Part shown: positions 34,787 through 46,639 of the stretch, in pieces
How positions within the stretch are numbered: position 1 is the stretch's first letter
Layout of the letters: every line of letters begins with the position of its first letter
NCBI GenBank assembly: GCA_949130495.1
Contig: CASBWL010000051.1
Span: 375,501 to 439,500, forward strand
Source of the DNA: Sambucus nigra
Lineage: Eukaryota; Streptophyta; Magnoliopsida; Dipsacales; Adoxaceae
Direction of reading: 5' to 3'
DNA: 64,000 bases
Made by a program: the position numbers and the translations under genes
The notes under the pieces: model-generated
Seen by the model: the letters and a program-made list of their open reading frames with translations, nothing else
The model's database searches: none
Told to the model about the DNA's origin: nothing

Positions 34787-35685
34787 TGTTGGAAAAATTG
34801 GACTTAAATGGGTTTTAAGAAAGCTGTCCAGAATTTTTTGGACAGAATTTTGAGCAACTTTGAGCTCAAATTTAGGTGGGACCCACACTACGAAAATTGT
34901 GGGACCATATACGAACGCGTTCACCTCCGCAAGGAGATTAACGTAGTATATTCATATGTCCAATTTCAATAAGTTATGAATGATAAATATGTCCCCAAAG
35001 TGACTCACAAAGCAATGAAAGTAAATGAATTGGGTGTGTTTTAACGCTTGTCCCACATTGGAAGAGTAGTGGAAATTTGATGAGTTAATAACACCCCAAG
35101 TATGGACTAAGGCTTGGATGCCTTGGGGGTATCCCAACTCTTTGAAGGGGAGATGACCTAAGCTATGCACGGGTTGACTTTCGGTCAAAAGTCCACACGC
35201 GCGCGCGCGCGCCTCCGTCCGTCCGGCCAGCTCGACTCGGCTCTGTTCGGGCTTATAAAAATCTCCTACATTTTTGGGCCGAATTTTATTTAACTTTCTG
35301 GGCTTTAATTATTAATTAATTACGAAGTTAATTAATTAATTAATAAACTGTTGGCAGTTATTGCCAACAGTCAAGAGTTAATTTCGTTTAACTGATTAAC
35401 AGTTTTTGATAGTTAATTTCGGTTGACTGTTCCAACAGTCAACACAAAAGCTATAAATTAAACTTTCTATCTTGGGAGACAATATTCATCAACCTCGGAG
35501 CCCATTGGAGGGAATAAATTGTCTTAAGGAAACTGTTCATAACAGGGCTCAGATTTATCTTTAATTATTTTATTATTTCTGCAAATTCAAGGAAGTGTTT
35601 CATTTATGTAATTCTGTTTTAATTCTGTAATTATATTAAATTCATAATTCTGTACGATTGTTATTTATAAATAGTAGACATAACA
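34787..35685 (+). repeat. Left LTR of the second copia element (899 bp)
   Basis: Starts TGTTGGAAAA, ends GACATAACA. Contains a (CG)n tract near 35197-35212, a hairpin CTGTTGGCA...TGCCAACAG at 35348-35370, several AACTG/CAGTT words, a TATAAAT at 35452-35458, and the 16-base segment 35513-35528 that is complementary to the bases just after the LTR. It lacks a segment of about 200 bases present in the right LTR between the TATA box and 'ttctatcttggg'. Confidence 0.9.
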
Positions 35686-35687
35686 AT

Positions 35688-35703
35688 CTTAAGACAATTT
35701 ATT
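35688..35703 (+). promoter_or_regulatory. Candidate self-complementary primer binding site
   Basis: CTTAAGACAATTTATT lies two bases after the LTR end, where a primer site is expected. It is the exact reverse complement of AATAAATTGTCTTAAG at 35513-35528 within the LTR, repeated in the right LTR at 41613-41628. I found no tRNA-like TGG primer site here. Self-priming is known for Tf1 of fission yeast; applying it here is inference. A tRNA-internal primer or a structural stem are alternatives. Confidence 0.45.
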
Positions 35704-36145
35704 AGTTCTACTGTTTTTAGTGTACAGAAATTTATTTGTTGGAAATAAATCTTTTTTGACTGAATAAAATGAATTAATTTACTGCTTTATTGTATAAATT
35801 AGTAAAATAGTTTTGATATAGAAATTAATTTCTATACTGTTTTTATATTATGTTTTAGAAAATAATTTTATTTGTGTACTCTTGTTAAAATCTGTTTATC
35901 TATATTTTTTCTTAACAATTTAATTCTGTTTTGTACGGAATTATTTTTATTATTAAAAATTAGTGTGTCACAGATTTTAAAAATTTAATTCTGTTTTGTA
36001 CGGAATTCTGTTTATATTATACTTTAAATTCAGAATTATTATTTGAATTCTTTTGGAATTCATTTATTGTGAATTATATTTGGAGGAAATTGGTGCACAG
36101 AATTTTGTATTCTGTTTTGATTAAAATTCTATTTTTGTAACAAAA
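35704..36145 (+). other. AT-rich leader of the second copia element
   Basis: Non-coding leader between the LTR and the gag ATG. It contains two near-identical copies of 'aatttaattctgttttgtac' (about 35918 and 35983), followed by cggaatt in both. No canonical initiator tRNA site is present. Confidence 0.6.
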
Positions 36146-39100
36146 ATGGAATCACAAAGTACGAACACTACTCCTACGAAACTGATTGTCACCAACACAA
36201 ATGTGACTGCACCCGTATCTATGCCACACGGGGAGAAACCTGAAAAGTTCATTGGGGCTGACTTCAAACATTGGCAAGGACAAATGTACTTCTATATCAC
36301 TACCTGCCAACTGGGCAGGTTTGTATGTGAAGATTGCCCCTCAATTCAAGAGGGAGATGACGCTGAAAAGGTTGCTGTTGTCGATGCGTGGAAGCATTCG
36401 GACTACCTATGCCGAAATTATATTTTGGCCTACTTGGACAAGACTTTGTACCATGTCTATTGCACTATCAAAACTTCCAAGGAATTATGGAATTCTATGG
36501 AAAAGAAGTATAAAAATGAAGATGCTGGGATGAAGAAATTTATCGTTGGGCGTTTTCTGGACTTCAAAATGGTTGGTTTTAAATCTGTAATCTCGCAAGT
36601 GCAAGAATTCCAAGTGATCCTCCACGAAATTCATGCTGAAGGAATGTCAATTAGTGAAACTTTCCAAGTTGCTGCAATTGTTGAAAATTTTCCACCTTCT
36701 TGGACTTTGTTCAAAAACTATCTCAAGCACAAGCGTAAGGAGATGAATGTGGAGGAGTTGGTGGTCCGGCTAAGAATCGAAGAAGACAACCGTGAGTCTC
36801 AAAAGAAAAGTGGGAAGAATCCGATGGAAACAAAGGTCCATGTCGTTGAAGGTCCTAAAAAGAACAAACGAAAGTATGATGGGGAAGGCACTTCCAAACA
36901 TAACAAGAAAAAGTTCAAAGGCAAATGCTACAATTGTGGTAAACCGGGACACCGCTCAAGTGAGTGTCGTAAGCCTAAGAAGCAAAATAAAAATAACTCT
37001 CAAGCAAATGTGACTGAGGGTGAGAATATCACGAATGATTTGGCAGATATGAATCTTTATGCCGTTGTCTCTGAATGTAACTTGGTTGGAAATACCAAGG
37101 AATGGTGGGTGGACACTGGAGCCACACGACACATTTGTGCAAACAAATGGATGTTCTCCACCTATAAGCCTTTGGAAATTGAGGAGAACCTTTTTATGGG
37201 AAATTCTTCCACTTCTAAGGTGGTGGGACAAGGAAAGATTGCTTTGAAAATGACTTCTGGAAAAGAACTTACCCTTAACAATGTTCTTCACGTGCCTGAT
37301 ATCCGAAATAATCTGATTTCTGGATCTCTCCTTACTAAGAATGGTTTCAAGCTTGTGTTTGTGTCTGATCGCTTTGTGTTGTCTAAAAATGACATGTATG
37401 TAGGAAAGGGCTACCTAAATGAGGGGCTCTTTAAACTGAATGTTCTTACTGTAACCACTAAAACATTTGTTTCAATAAATGAAGTTGCTAGTTCTTCTTA
37501 TTTGATTGAGTCATCTAATATTTGGCATGCTATATTGGGACATGTTTATTTTGATACATTGCGTAGATTAATTAACTTGGAATTTTTTCCAAAATTCAGT
37601 ATTGATAAAAATCATAAATGTGAAATTTGTGTGGAATCTAAATTCGCTAGATTACCTTTCCATTCTATTGAAAGGATAACTGAGCCTTTAGATTGAATTC
37701 ACACCGATATTTGTGATTTAAAATTTGTTCAAACTAGAGGTGGAAAAAAGTATTTTATTACTTTTATTGACGATTGCAAAAAATATTGCTATGTATATTT
37801 GTTACATAGTAAAGATGAGGCTATTAATGCATTTAAACAATATAAGAATGAAGTTGAGAATCAATTAAGCAAAACGATAAAGGCTATTAGAAGTGATAGA
37901 GAAGGTGAATATGAATATCCATTTGAGGAATTTTGTTCTGAAAATGGGATTATTCATCAAACAACCGCTCCTTATTCTCCTCAATCGAATGGTGTTGTTG
38001 AACGCAAAAACCGTATTTTGAAAGAAATGATGAACTCAATGTTAATAAGTTCAGGAGCTCCACAAAATTTGTGGGGGGAAGCCTTACTTTCTGCTAATTA
38101 CATTCTCAATAAAGTACATCACAAAAAGACTCACAAGACACCTTATGAATTATGGAAAGGTCGAAAACCTTCCTATAAATATTTACGAGTGTGGGGGTGC
38201 TTAGCCAAAGTGATGGTTCCTAAACCTAAAAAGGTAAGAATAGGGCCAAAAACCGTGGATTGTGTATTCATCGGTTATGCTACTAATAGCAGTGCATATC
38301 AATTTCTAGTTTGTAAATCTGAGATTTCGGACATTCATGTAAATACGGTTATTGAATCGAGGGATGCTTCATTTTTTGAAAATGAATTCCCGTATAACAT
38401 GACCCGAGAATCTTGTCCTCCTAAAAGGACAAATCAAGCTACTACAAGTGGTACTCATCAACCTATTGATTCAATAGAGGATGAACCAAGACGTAGTAAA
38501 AGAGCAAAAAGCTCGACTTCTTTTGGTCCGGATTTTCTAACATATTTGTTAGAAAATGAACCTCAATCGTATAAAGAAGCTATATCCTTACCCGATGCTT
38601 CCAATTGGAAAGAAGCAATTAATAGTGAAATTGAATCCATATTACAAAATCATACATGGGAACTAGTGGATCTTCCACCAGGTTCAAAACCGTTAGATTA
38701 TAAATGGATCTTCAAAAAGAAATTGAATGCCGATGGATCAATTGATAAATATAAACCTAGACTTGTAGCTAAAGGCTATAGGCAAAAGGAAGGGTTGGAT
38801 TACTTCGACACATATTCACCGGTAACAAGAATAATGTCCATTCGGATGTTAATAGCAATAGCTGTTATTAATGGACTTGAAATACATTAAATGGATGTAA
38901 AAACTGCATTCTTAAACGGTGAACTAGATGAGGAAATTTATATGGAGCAACCTGAAGGGTTCAAAGCTCCCGGACAAGAAGGAAAAGTATGTAAGCTTGT
39001 TAAATCACTATATGGATTAAAACAAGCACCTAAACAATGGCATGAAAAATTTGATAATGCAATGTTATCAAATGGTTTCAAAATCAATGAATGCGATAAA

Positions 39101-40101
39101 TGTGTTTACTTTAAATACATTCAAAATGGATATGTCATTGTATGCCTCTATGTTGATGATATGCTTATCATGGGTAGTAACTTGGAAATTGTCAAAACTA
39201 AAAAACAAATGTTGAGTAGTAGATTTGACATGAAAGATATGGGAATCGCCGATGTTATATTAGGAATTAAAATTTCTAGAACATCGGATGGACTTATATT
39301 ATCTCAATCTCATTACATTGAGAAAGTACTTGAAAAATTCAAGAAGTATGATATTAATCCTACCAAGACACCTGTAGATGTAAATTTACATCTAGCAAGA
39401 AATAATGGTGAAAGCATATCTCAACTAGAATATTCTCGCATTATCGGCAGTTTAATGTATATCATGAACTGTACGCGACCGGACATAGCATACTCAATAA
39501 GTAAGCTAAGTCGATTTACGAGTAATCCAGGAAGAGATCACTGGAAAGCAATATTGAGAGTTTTGGGTTATTTAAAATATACTCAAAACTATGGATTGCA
39601 TTACTCAAAATATCCAGTTGTTCTTGAAGGACATTGCGATGCAAATTGGATATCTGATACAAAAGACTCTAGTCTACGAGTGGGTATGTGTTTACCCTCG
39701 GAGGTGCAGCCGTATCTTGGAAATCCTCAAAACAAACGTGCATTGCTAGATCGACAATGGAATCTGAATTCATTGCACTAGACAAAGCTGGAGAAGAAGC
39801 TGAATGGCTTCGAAAGTTCTTAGAGGATGTTCCAAATTGGTCTAAACCTGTGCCCGCAATATGTATACATTGCGATAGCCAATCAGCGATTGGAAGGGCA
39901 AAAAATCACATGTATAACGAAAAATCACGACATATTCGTCATAGACACAATACCGTTAGACAACTTGTCTCAAACGGAATTATCACAATTGACTATGTAA
40001 AGTCAAAAGATAATAGATCGGATCCACTAACGAAAGGTTTAAACCGAGAGCAAGTTGAAAGATCATCGAGAGGAATGGGTCTAAAGCCTATAATTAAATA
40101 A
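36146..40101 (+). pseudogene. Copia gag-pol polyprotein with two nonsense codons and one frameshift
   Basis: Starts at ATG 36146. Gag: UBN2-type domain (KFIGADFKHWQGQMYFY, residues ~35-220), CCHC knuckle at about 261 (CYNCGKPGHRSSEC). Protease WWVDTGATRHIC (Asp about 323). GAG-pre-integrase zinc domain (IWHAILGH, CEICVESK, ~455-505). An in-frame TGA at 37694-37696 interrupts the start of the integrase core. The same frame continues with RSDREGEY and PQSNGVVERKNR. An in-frame TAA at 38888-38890 sits right before [10 protein letters not shown] of RT. YVDDM follows at about 39149. A one-base loss near 39680 shifts RNase H into another frame (39688-40101: [33 protein letters not shown]). Few lesions overall, so the copy is not ancient. 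Confidence 0.92.
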
Positions 40102-40693
40102 GAATCAATATAGTGGCAACCCAACCTAGCTGACTGGAGATCCCAAGATCTAGGTTCAATGGGCAAACCGAACTACATTGTATTCAGTAAGCACTAGAGG
40201 ATATTTAATCTTATCCATTCCAAAGATGAGACAGTGCATATCTGCCGAGAAATTAGGATAAGTTATGCTTTTAATGACATCTAAATCTTAGTACGTCTAA
40301 GTGGGGTATTGCAGAATACTCTTTATGGAAGTCACCTACGTGAGTAAGAAGGGGGCCACTTCTATGAGAATAATGAAAGGCATATTCTCTAAAATACTTG
40401 CGGAACCAAGTGGTGTTCACGGCCAAAATGAACACAAACGTGAGAACCAACTGTGTTGAAGAATTGTTGTGTGAATACTGTTGTCTAGGTTTACAAAAAC
40501 GGTTGACGGTTCAAGGACGTGAAGTCTACTGATTAACCAAGTAAATCCGATAGTATATCACTAAGGAAAGTTCAAGGCCACTAGGCTACTTCTCCTGATG
40601 CAATAAGTCTTCAGTTTTACTCAACTTGTGCCTGCATCTGCATTAGCATCTGTTTTGTTTTATTTATAGCTATATATCATTCATGTGGGGGAT
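40102..40693 (+). other. 3' untranslated tail of the second copia element with polypurine tract
   Basis: Non-coding region from the pol stop to the right LTR. The last 53 bases recur at 34734-34786. The polypurine tract is at 40685-40693. Confidence 0.8.
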
Positions 40694-41785
40694 TGTTGGA
40701 AAAATTGGACTTAAATGGGTTTTAAGAAAGCTGTCCAGAATTTTCTGGACAGAATTTTGAGCAACTTTGAGCTCAAATTTAGGTGGGACCCACACTACGA
40801 AAATTGTGGGACCATATACGAACGCGTTCACCTCCGCAAGGAGATTAACGTAGTATATTCATATGTCCAATTTCAATAAGTTATGAATGATAAATATGTC
40901 CCCAAAGTGACTCACAAAGCAATGAAAGTAAATGAATTGGGTGTGTTTTAACTCTTGTCCCACATTGGAAGAGTAGTGGAAATTTGATGAGTTAATAACA
41001 CCCCAAGTATGGACTAAGGCTTGGATGCCTTGGGGGTATCCCAACTCTTTTAAGGGGAGATGACCTAAGCTATGCACGGGTTGACTTTCGGTCAAAAGTC
41101 CACACGCGCGCGCGCGCGCGTCCGTCCGTCCGGCCAGCTCGGCTCGGCTCGGTTCGGGCTTGGGCTTGGGCTTATAAAAATCTCCTACATTTTTGGGCCG
41201 AATTTTATTTAACTTTCTGGGATTTAATTATTAATTAATTACGAAATTAATTACTTAATTAATAAACTGTTGGCAGTTATTGCCAACAGTCAACAGTTAA
41301 TTTCGTTTAACTGTTTTGGCAGTTATTTGCCAACCGTCACCTACTTTGCTATAAATACAGATGCCTCCCTCTGTTTTTAAATAATGAAATTTTCCCTCCT
41401 CCAGAATTGCTGTCATTTCTGTCCCAGAATTCCTGTCATATCTGTTCCGAAATTTCTTTCTCTTGCATAACATATGTTGTAGTGTTTTTGAGTAAAGTCC
41501 ACACAGAATTTGAGTTCGTTGAAATTAATTATTGTTGGGCTACATAATTAATTGAGGAAATCCATTCTATCTTGGGAGACAATATTCATCAACCTCGGAG
41601 CACATTGGAGGGAATAAATTGTCTTAAGGAAACTGTTCATAACAGGGCTCGGATTTATCTTTAATTCTTTTATTATTTCTGCAAATTCAAGTAAGTGTTT
41701 CATTTATGTAATTCTGTTTTAATTCTGTAATTATATTAAATTCATAATTCTGTACGATTGTTATTTATAAATAGTAGACATAACA
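40694..41785 (+). repeat. Right LTR of the second copia element (1092 bp)
   Basis: TGTTGG...TAACA. Near-identical to the left LTR except for the block 41310-41565, which the left LTR lacks or has replaced. It carries its own TATAAATA near 41351 and the conserved AATAAATTGTCTTAAG at 41613-41628. Confidence 0.9.
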
Positions 41786-42220
41786 AAGTACGCGTTAACA
41801 TTTTCTTTCAAAAGTTAGTCTGATTAAAAGCATTTAACACTCTTTATTTTCATACATGCATTAGTTAACACATTGTTGTATTATTTAGCAAGATTGAAAT
41901 CTATGTACGAGTACTCTTTGTATAGATGAGGGAGTTTAACCACCCTATACGCTCAACACACTTCTCTTCCTGGCCTCATTTTCTTCGGCGGGCTTCGTTT
42001 AAAGTTGGCATTTTAATTGCAAATATTAACTCCCAGAGACATATTTTTAACTTTCATATTTTTTCCAGCTTATATCTCAATTGTTATTTGGGTTTTGAAA
42101 ATAATAAAAAAAAATATTGACTTGATTTTTTATGGCGTATATAAAAATATTTCAATGAATCACTGGGAAAAAATTCAGCTAATTCAAGAAAATTAGTCTG
42201 TGTTTTTCCGTCCATTTTCG

Positions 42221-42256
<36 letters not shown>

Positions 42257-44770
42257 ATTTCTGTTTTCGACATTTGGTTCCCACAATTTCTTCCAGCCAA
42301 GTCTTTAATAAACGTCCCATATTTTGCATAATTAGTTGACATTCCAAGATCAAATTTTGGAATTTCCAGGTACGAATTAATTACATTGTCTTCCTTACAA
42401 GTTAATTACATGGTTTTCCTTATCTAAGTTTGAAATTGCCTCCATAGCCTTACATTGACCCCATTTTCAGCCATGATGAAGTGTTTAGGCTAACGATAAG
42501 TCTATATGGTGAGTAACTCGATGGTCTATAGATAGTAAACATTTCGTCATTAGATCAATTTTCTTCATCTATCCATCTTTTCTTATAAGTGTGTGGGATG
42601 TTTGACCGTGTTTATATTTACTCACCTCCTCACACACTAGAATGATACACTTACCAAAAAATTTGAAGAGCTCGGTTCAGAGTGAGATATCCAGTGAGAT
42701 TTGAAGTCGAAGCGTTGATTATATAAAGACAATGTATGAATTAATCTAATGATACTTAGAATTTCTTCACACTACACACGTTAATGATACTTAATTAACC
42801 AAAAGTGTCAAAATTACACCCAAAATAGATAGTTTTTAATTGCGAATTCTCCATAAAATTGGTCTTATGCGCGTATAGGTCTGTCTTGTATGTCAATGTT
42901 CATTTGCAGTATCCAATGCTTCAATTCTTGGAAAATGCGACAATGATGCAGTTAAACGAACCAAGATCTCTTCCATACCAAATTTGAGATTAAACCGAAC
43001 CTAAAGCCATCATATAAACCTCATACGTGTTTAATATGTATTTTAATAATTTTCATGTTTTTATTTGAGTGAAACATATTTTTTATTTTATTGGTATGTG
43101 TATAGTTTTAAACATTAGGATTCATGTGTTTTTAATTTATGTCAAGTGTTTTTATATAAATATAATAGGTGTGTGTATTTAGTAGATTTTTCTTTATTTT
43201 ATTTCAATTATTAGTCTAAGTTTTGTTTTTTTTATTTTAATTTATTTTATTTAAATCTAATATTATCTCGTAGGTTAGAATTTCATTATGATGTTTTATT
43301 ATTTTTATAATTTTTTGTTGAGTCGTAAATTTTTAATTTAGTTTGAGTTAAATTTTTGTTTCACATAGGATGTTACATATTAAACACATGGACATTAACA
43401 AAATACACACACATACACTCAAACACCTCCCTCTCTCGCACCCTACTCCCACACCACACACACACCTAACACACTCTTACAACTCACATTTTCAGCCAAT
43501 ATCATATTTTATTATTCTATGTCTTCTCTCGTCATCTTTATCTAAATAAAACCCACTCAGTTTTCTCTCTTGTTCTTCAATTAAATTCTTTGTTCCAGTT
43601 CCCTTATCAAATAACTGTTTTAATCATAAAAACTTAACCTTAAAAATATGCCCCTAACCCCATTTTTTCCACTTATAAAATAAGACCCATGCATCATTTG
43701 AGGAAAAAAAAATTATAGAGAGATTAACTTTTTGAGAGCATTCTTCTTGGCCATAAATTTTAGAGAGAAAAAAAATTATATTTTGGTTTTTATTTTCTCC
43801 TTTTTTTTTCAAAATAACATGAGTGTTGTAATTCAGTTAAGACTGGGATGGGTTTGTATGAACTCGAGTCTCAATATCAATTCAAAAGTTGGTTTGATAA
43901 TTTTATTCTCCCTCTTTACACTTGTCTAGATTACACGAGGTTTTAATTGTATATCCCATAAGATGGATGTTGATTATGCAAGGCTAATTATCCTATTTAA
44001 GGGATGAAATGAAGCTTCCATAAATTCAATTAAATTAGTTTGATAATTTCCTTTTTGTTAACTTCCTTTGATTAGTATTTTCTAATTCCTACACTTGTTT
44101 GTGTATTCTGCAATGATAAACTATCCTTCAGAAATTATTGAAAGCATGTTTTATAATATAGTCATATGATTCAAACTAGAGATAGTCTTATCTTGATATT
44201 TGAATTGTAATCTAATTTTCTAATACTCTAATTTTTTTTTGTTCAATTAAATTTAGTTAGATGAATATTCCCTATGAGTGGTTATTTTAATTAATTTTCA
44301 TATATTTCAGAGTTTGTTGAAATTCAAAATCATTTTTATAAAATAATATTTTTTGATATTCATTAGTGTGATGAGAACCAACTTTTGAATTAGACAAATA
44401 TTTTGGAAGTTATTAAATTTCAAAAGTTTTAAAATAGAGTTAATTGTATGACATGGGGGTGGATATCATTGCTTGTCTCTGTCGCATTATAGTTACATCA
44501 TTTCATTATTTAGCCCATTAGGCTATAAGCTTCACTCGCTTAGATTGCAAAATTATTATTCTAATTAATAATTGTCTATCCCTATTTGTTCTCATTAAAT
44601 ATTGTCTACTTTCTTTGACCGTTCATTTATAATTCTTATTAATAATTGTCTTCCACATTATTCATTCACACTCATCTTCGTCTTAGTTATCCAAATCATT
44701 TTATTAACCCGACTTTATTATCGATAAGCACCACAATGTGTAAATAGATAAATATAAATATATAATAATG
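41786..44770. other. AT-rich spacer, nothing recognised beyond simple repeats
   Basis: A (CT)n run lies at 42223-42252 and a CA-rich stretch at about 43400-43475. Short frames are chance. No RNA gene, terminal repeat or protein-like sequence was seen. Confidence 0.4.
42223..42252. repeat. (CT)n microsatellite
   Basis: About 15 CT units. Confidence 0.95.
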
Positions 44771-44947
44771 CTCTTGTGTGGACTAATCCGCATTTTAAGA
44801 ATACGGACCAGACATGTGTCACTTAATGGTGAGCCTAGAAATTATTGCTTAAATTATAGGCACACTCTCTCTCTCTTTTCTAGGCTCACTGCCCGGTGAC
44901 ACATGTCCGGTCCGCATTCTTAAAATACGGACTAGTCCGCACAAGAG
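44771..44947. mobile_element. Hairpin MITE-like element, 177 bp
   Basis: The arms 44771-44841 and 44877-44947 are imperfect inverted repeats of about 70 bases. CTCTTGTG at the left end is matched by CACAAGAG at the right end, with the words gactaatccg, taagaatacgg, acatgtgtcac and gagcctagaaa mirrored. The loop is about 35 bases with a CT tract. No coding capacity. Immediate flanks give no clear target duplication. The whole unit would fold into one long hairpin if transcribed. Confidence 0.8.
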
Positions 44948-44952
44948 CAGGA

Positions 44953-44955
<3 letters not shown>

Positions 44956-45025
<70 letters not shown>
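44956..45025. repeat. Compound (TA)n-(GT)n microsatellite
   Basis: A TA run joined to a GT run of about 40 bases, directly beside the hairpin element. Confidence 0.95.
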
Positions 45026-45026
<1 letters not shown>

Positions 45027-45595
45027 CACAAAAAGTTTATGTCGTGGCTGTCTCGTTTGTGCTCTATCAGCATGTCTGGAGGAATCTCTTATCATAAGTG
45101 GACATCACAAAACATATATAATTTGCGGGAGGTCCCTTCGAAGGATACCTGTTCACAACCCATACCCGACGGTGATGGAGGTCGGGTCAGCATCAACACC
45201 TACTCTCCTCTTAGACGGCGCCTCCACGTAGTACGTATACGACTTACACAATTGACACGCCCACTTGTGTTCTCATGTAGTACTCGGTCTGAACGCACGA
45301 AACCCCAAACCGATAGGATGGTCCACAAGGGATGGTATGTCCACACAAATACATATAAATACATATTATCATCTGGTATGGATAATTAGTTCCTTTATAA
45401 CTACTTCAATAAGATGAAATCTCAATCCATAAAAATATAGTCTTTTTGGCTTAACTATAACATTTTAGTCAATTATTCCATAACTCATTTTAAGATGTTA
45501 TTATACGACTACTTCTGGATTAACTATTAAGTCTCATAAATCGCGCTTTTAGACTTTAAATCATACTTACTTCAGCATTTATTTCCATTTAAAAA
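45026..45595. other. Anonymous spacer, GC-richer at 45110-45340
   Basis: Part of this spacer is noticeably richer in G and C than its surroundings. Frames exist on the plus strand but have no family resemblance I recognise, and they overlap the microsatellite. I make no gene call. Confidence 0.3.
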
Positions 45596-45835
45596 TATAG
45601 GCACAGTTATTCCCAAATTACCCTTCCCAAAACGTCATAGGTACAATTATTCCTAAACTACCCTTTCCAATATATTATAGGTATAGTTATTCCCGAACTA
45701 AAGTTACCGAAACATATAGGTACAATTCTTCCCAAACTATCATTTCCAAAATATTATAGATATAGTTATTTTCAAACTAACCTTACCAACACGATTATAG
45801 GTACAGTTATCCCCAATTACCCTTACCTGTACATT
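45596..45835. repeat. Tandem array, ~40-bp unit, about 6 copies
   Basis: The unit is roughly 'tataggtacagttattccca' followed by 'aactacccttaccaaaacat'. Units begin near 45596, 45636, 45676, 45715, 45755 and 45796, each diverged by several bases. Non-coding minisatellite. Confidence 0.85.
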
Positions 45836-46639
45836 TAATAATCTTGACATATTGACTCAAACATCAATAATTCCAGATTTTTTTTTATCATTATTCTCTT
45901 CTTGCTACCTTTCAATATTGATTATATGTACATAGATAAGGAGTCAACTAACGTAAACATGTGTATATGTAGATATTTAAGAAATCCTCTAATATGGTTC
46001 AGTAGTATCGTCCAATTACAATACCCAGACTCACTCATTCGATTTGTATCTTCATCCTTCATAAATTATTGCAAAAAATCCCAGTATTAGGTCAAACATG
46101 CTTTAATAAATTCAATATTTGATAATTTATTATATATACAATAAATTAAATCGGCTACCCTGTGCCTACCTCACGTACCCTTTGCCCTTAATACCTGAGT
46201 TAATTTCCCTGACTTTAAGTTTAATTAATTATAAATTAATTAATTTATTAGAATGGTGTCACTCAACAAAAATGCCCGGACTCACTCCCTTGACTCGTAT
46301 CATACCTTTTACAATTTTTTCTGACAAATTCTCGTAACTAAGTTTGGCACACTTTTTATTGTTAATATTCTTTAATATGCACATCCCAATATCCTAGGAA
46401 TTAACCTCGATTTAATATTTATCCTGTTAAATCCGTTTAAATGTTAAGATAGAAAAAACAAAATTGTTAAGAATTACACACTGTCGTTCTGCAACGTCGT
46501 TCGAACGACTTGAAGCATCGTCCGATGTAACGCACCACCCACTTCTCGTTCTTCCTTGTTGTTTGCCTATATTAATGAACATTCAAGGTTTCAGACTTCC
46601 ATCCAACTTTGGGTCGCCTCAAAATGTATCAATTTTTAG
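45836..46639. other. Spacer, nothing recognised
   Basis: No supported coding or repeat feature. Confidence 0.35.

Larger units (their letters stand above)
34734..41785 (+). mobile_element. Second Ty1/copia retrotransposon, probably recombinant
   Basis: Two LTRs (34787-35685 and 40694-41785) flank an internal region with a gag-pol frame. The LTRs begin TGTTGG and end TAACA. The left LTR is preceded by a piece of internal tail, and the five bases outside the right LTR (aagta) do not match those left of the first LTR, so no target duplication exists. The LTRs also differ in a block of about 200 bases. No initiator tRNA-Met site follows the LTR. The lineage is uncertain: a UBN2-type gag with a TNT1-like pol. 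Confidence 0.88.

Noticed and set aside
34952..35188. 78-codon minus-strand ORF, repeated at 40859-41095
   Set aside because: The two copies are identical only because both lie in the LTRs of the second copia element; no protein features.
44896..45389. Possible plus-strand gene beside the hairpin element
   Set aside because: The frame begins in the hairpin and runs through the dinucleotide repeat; the GC-richer remainder shows no recognisable domain.
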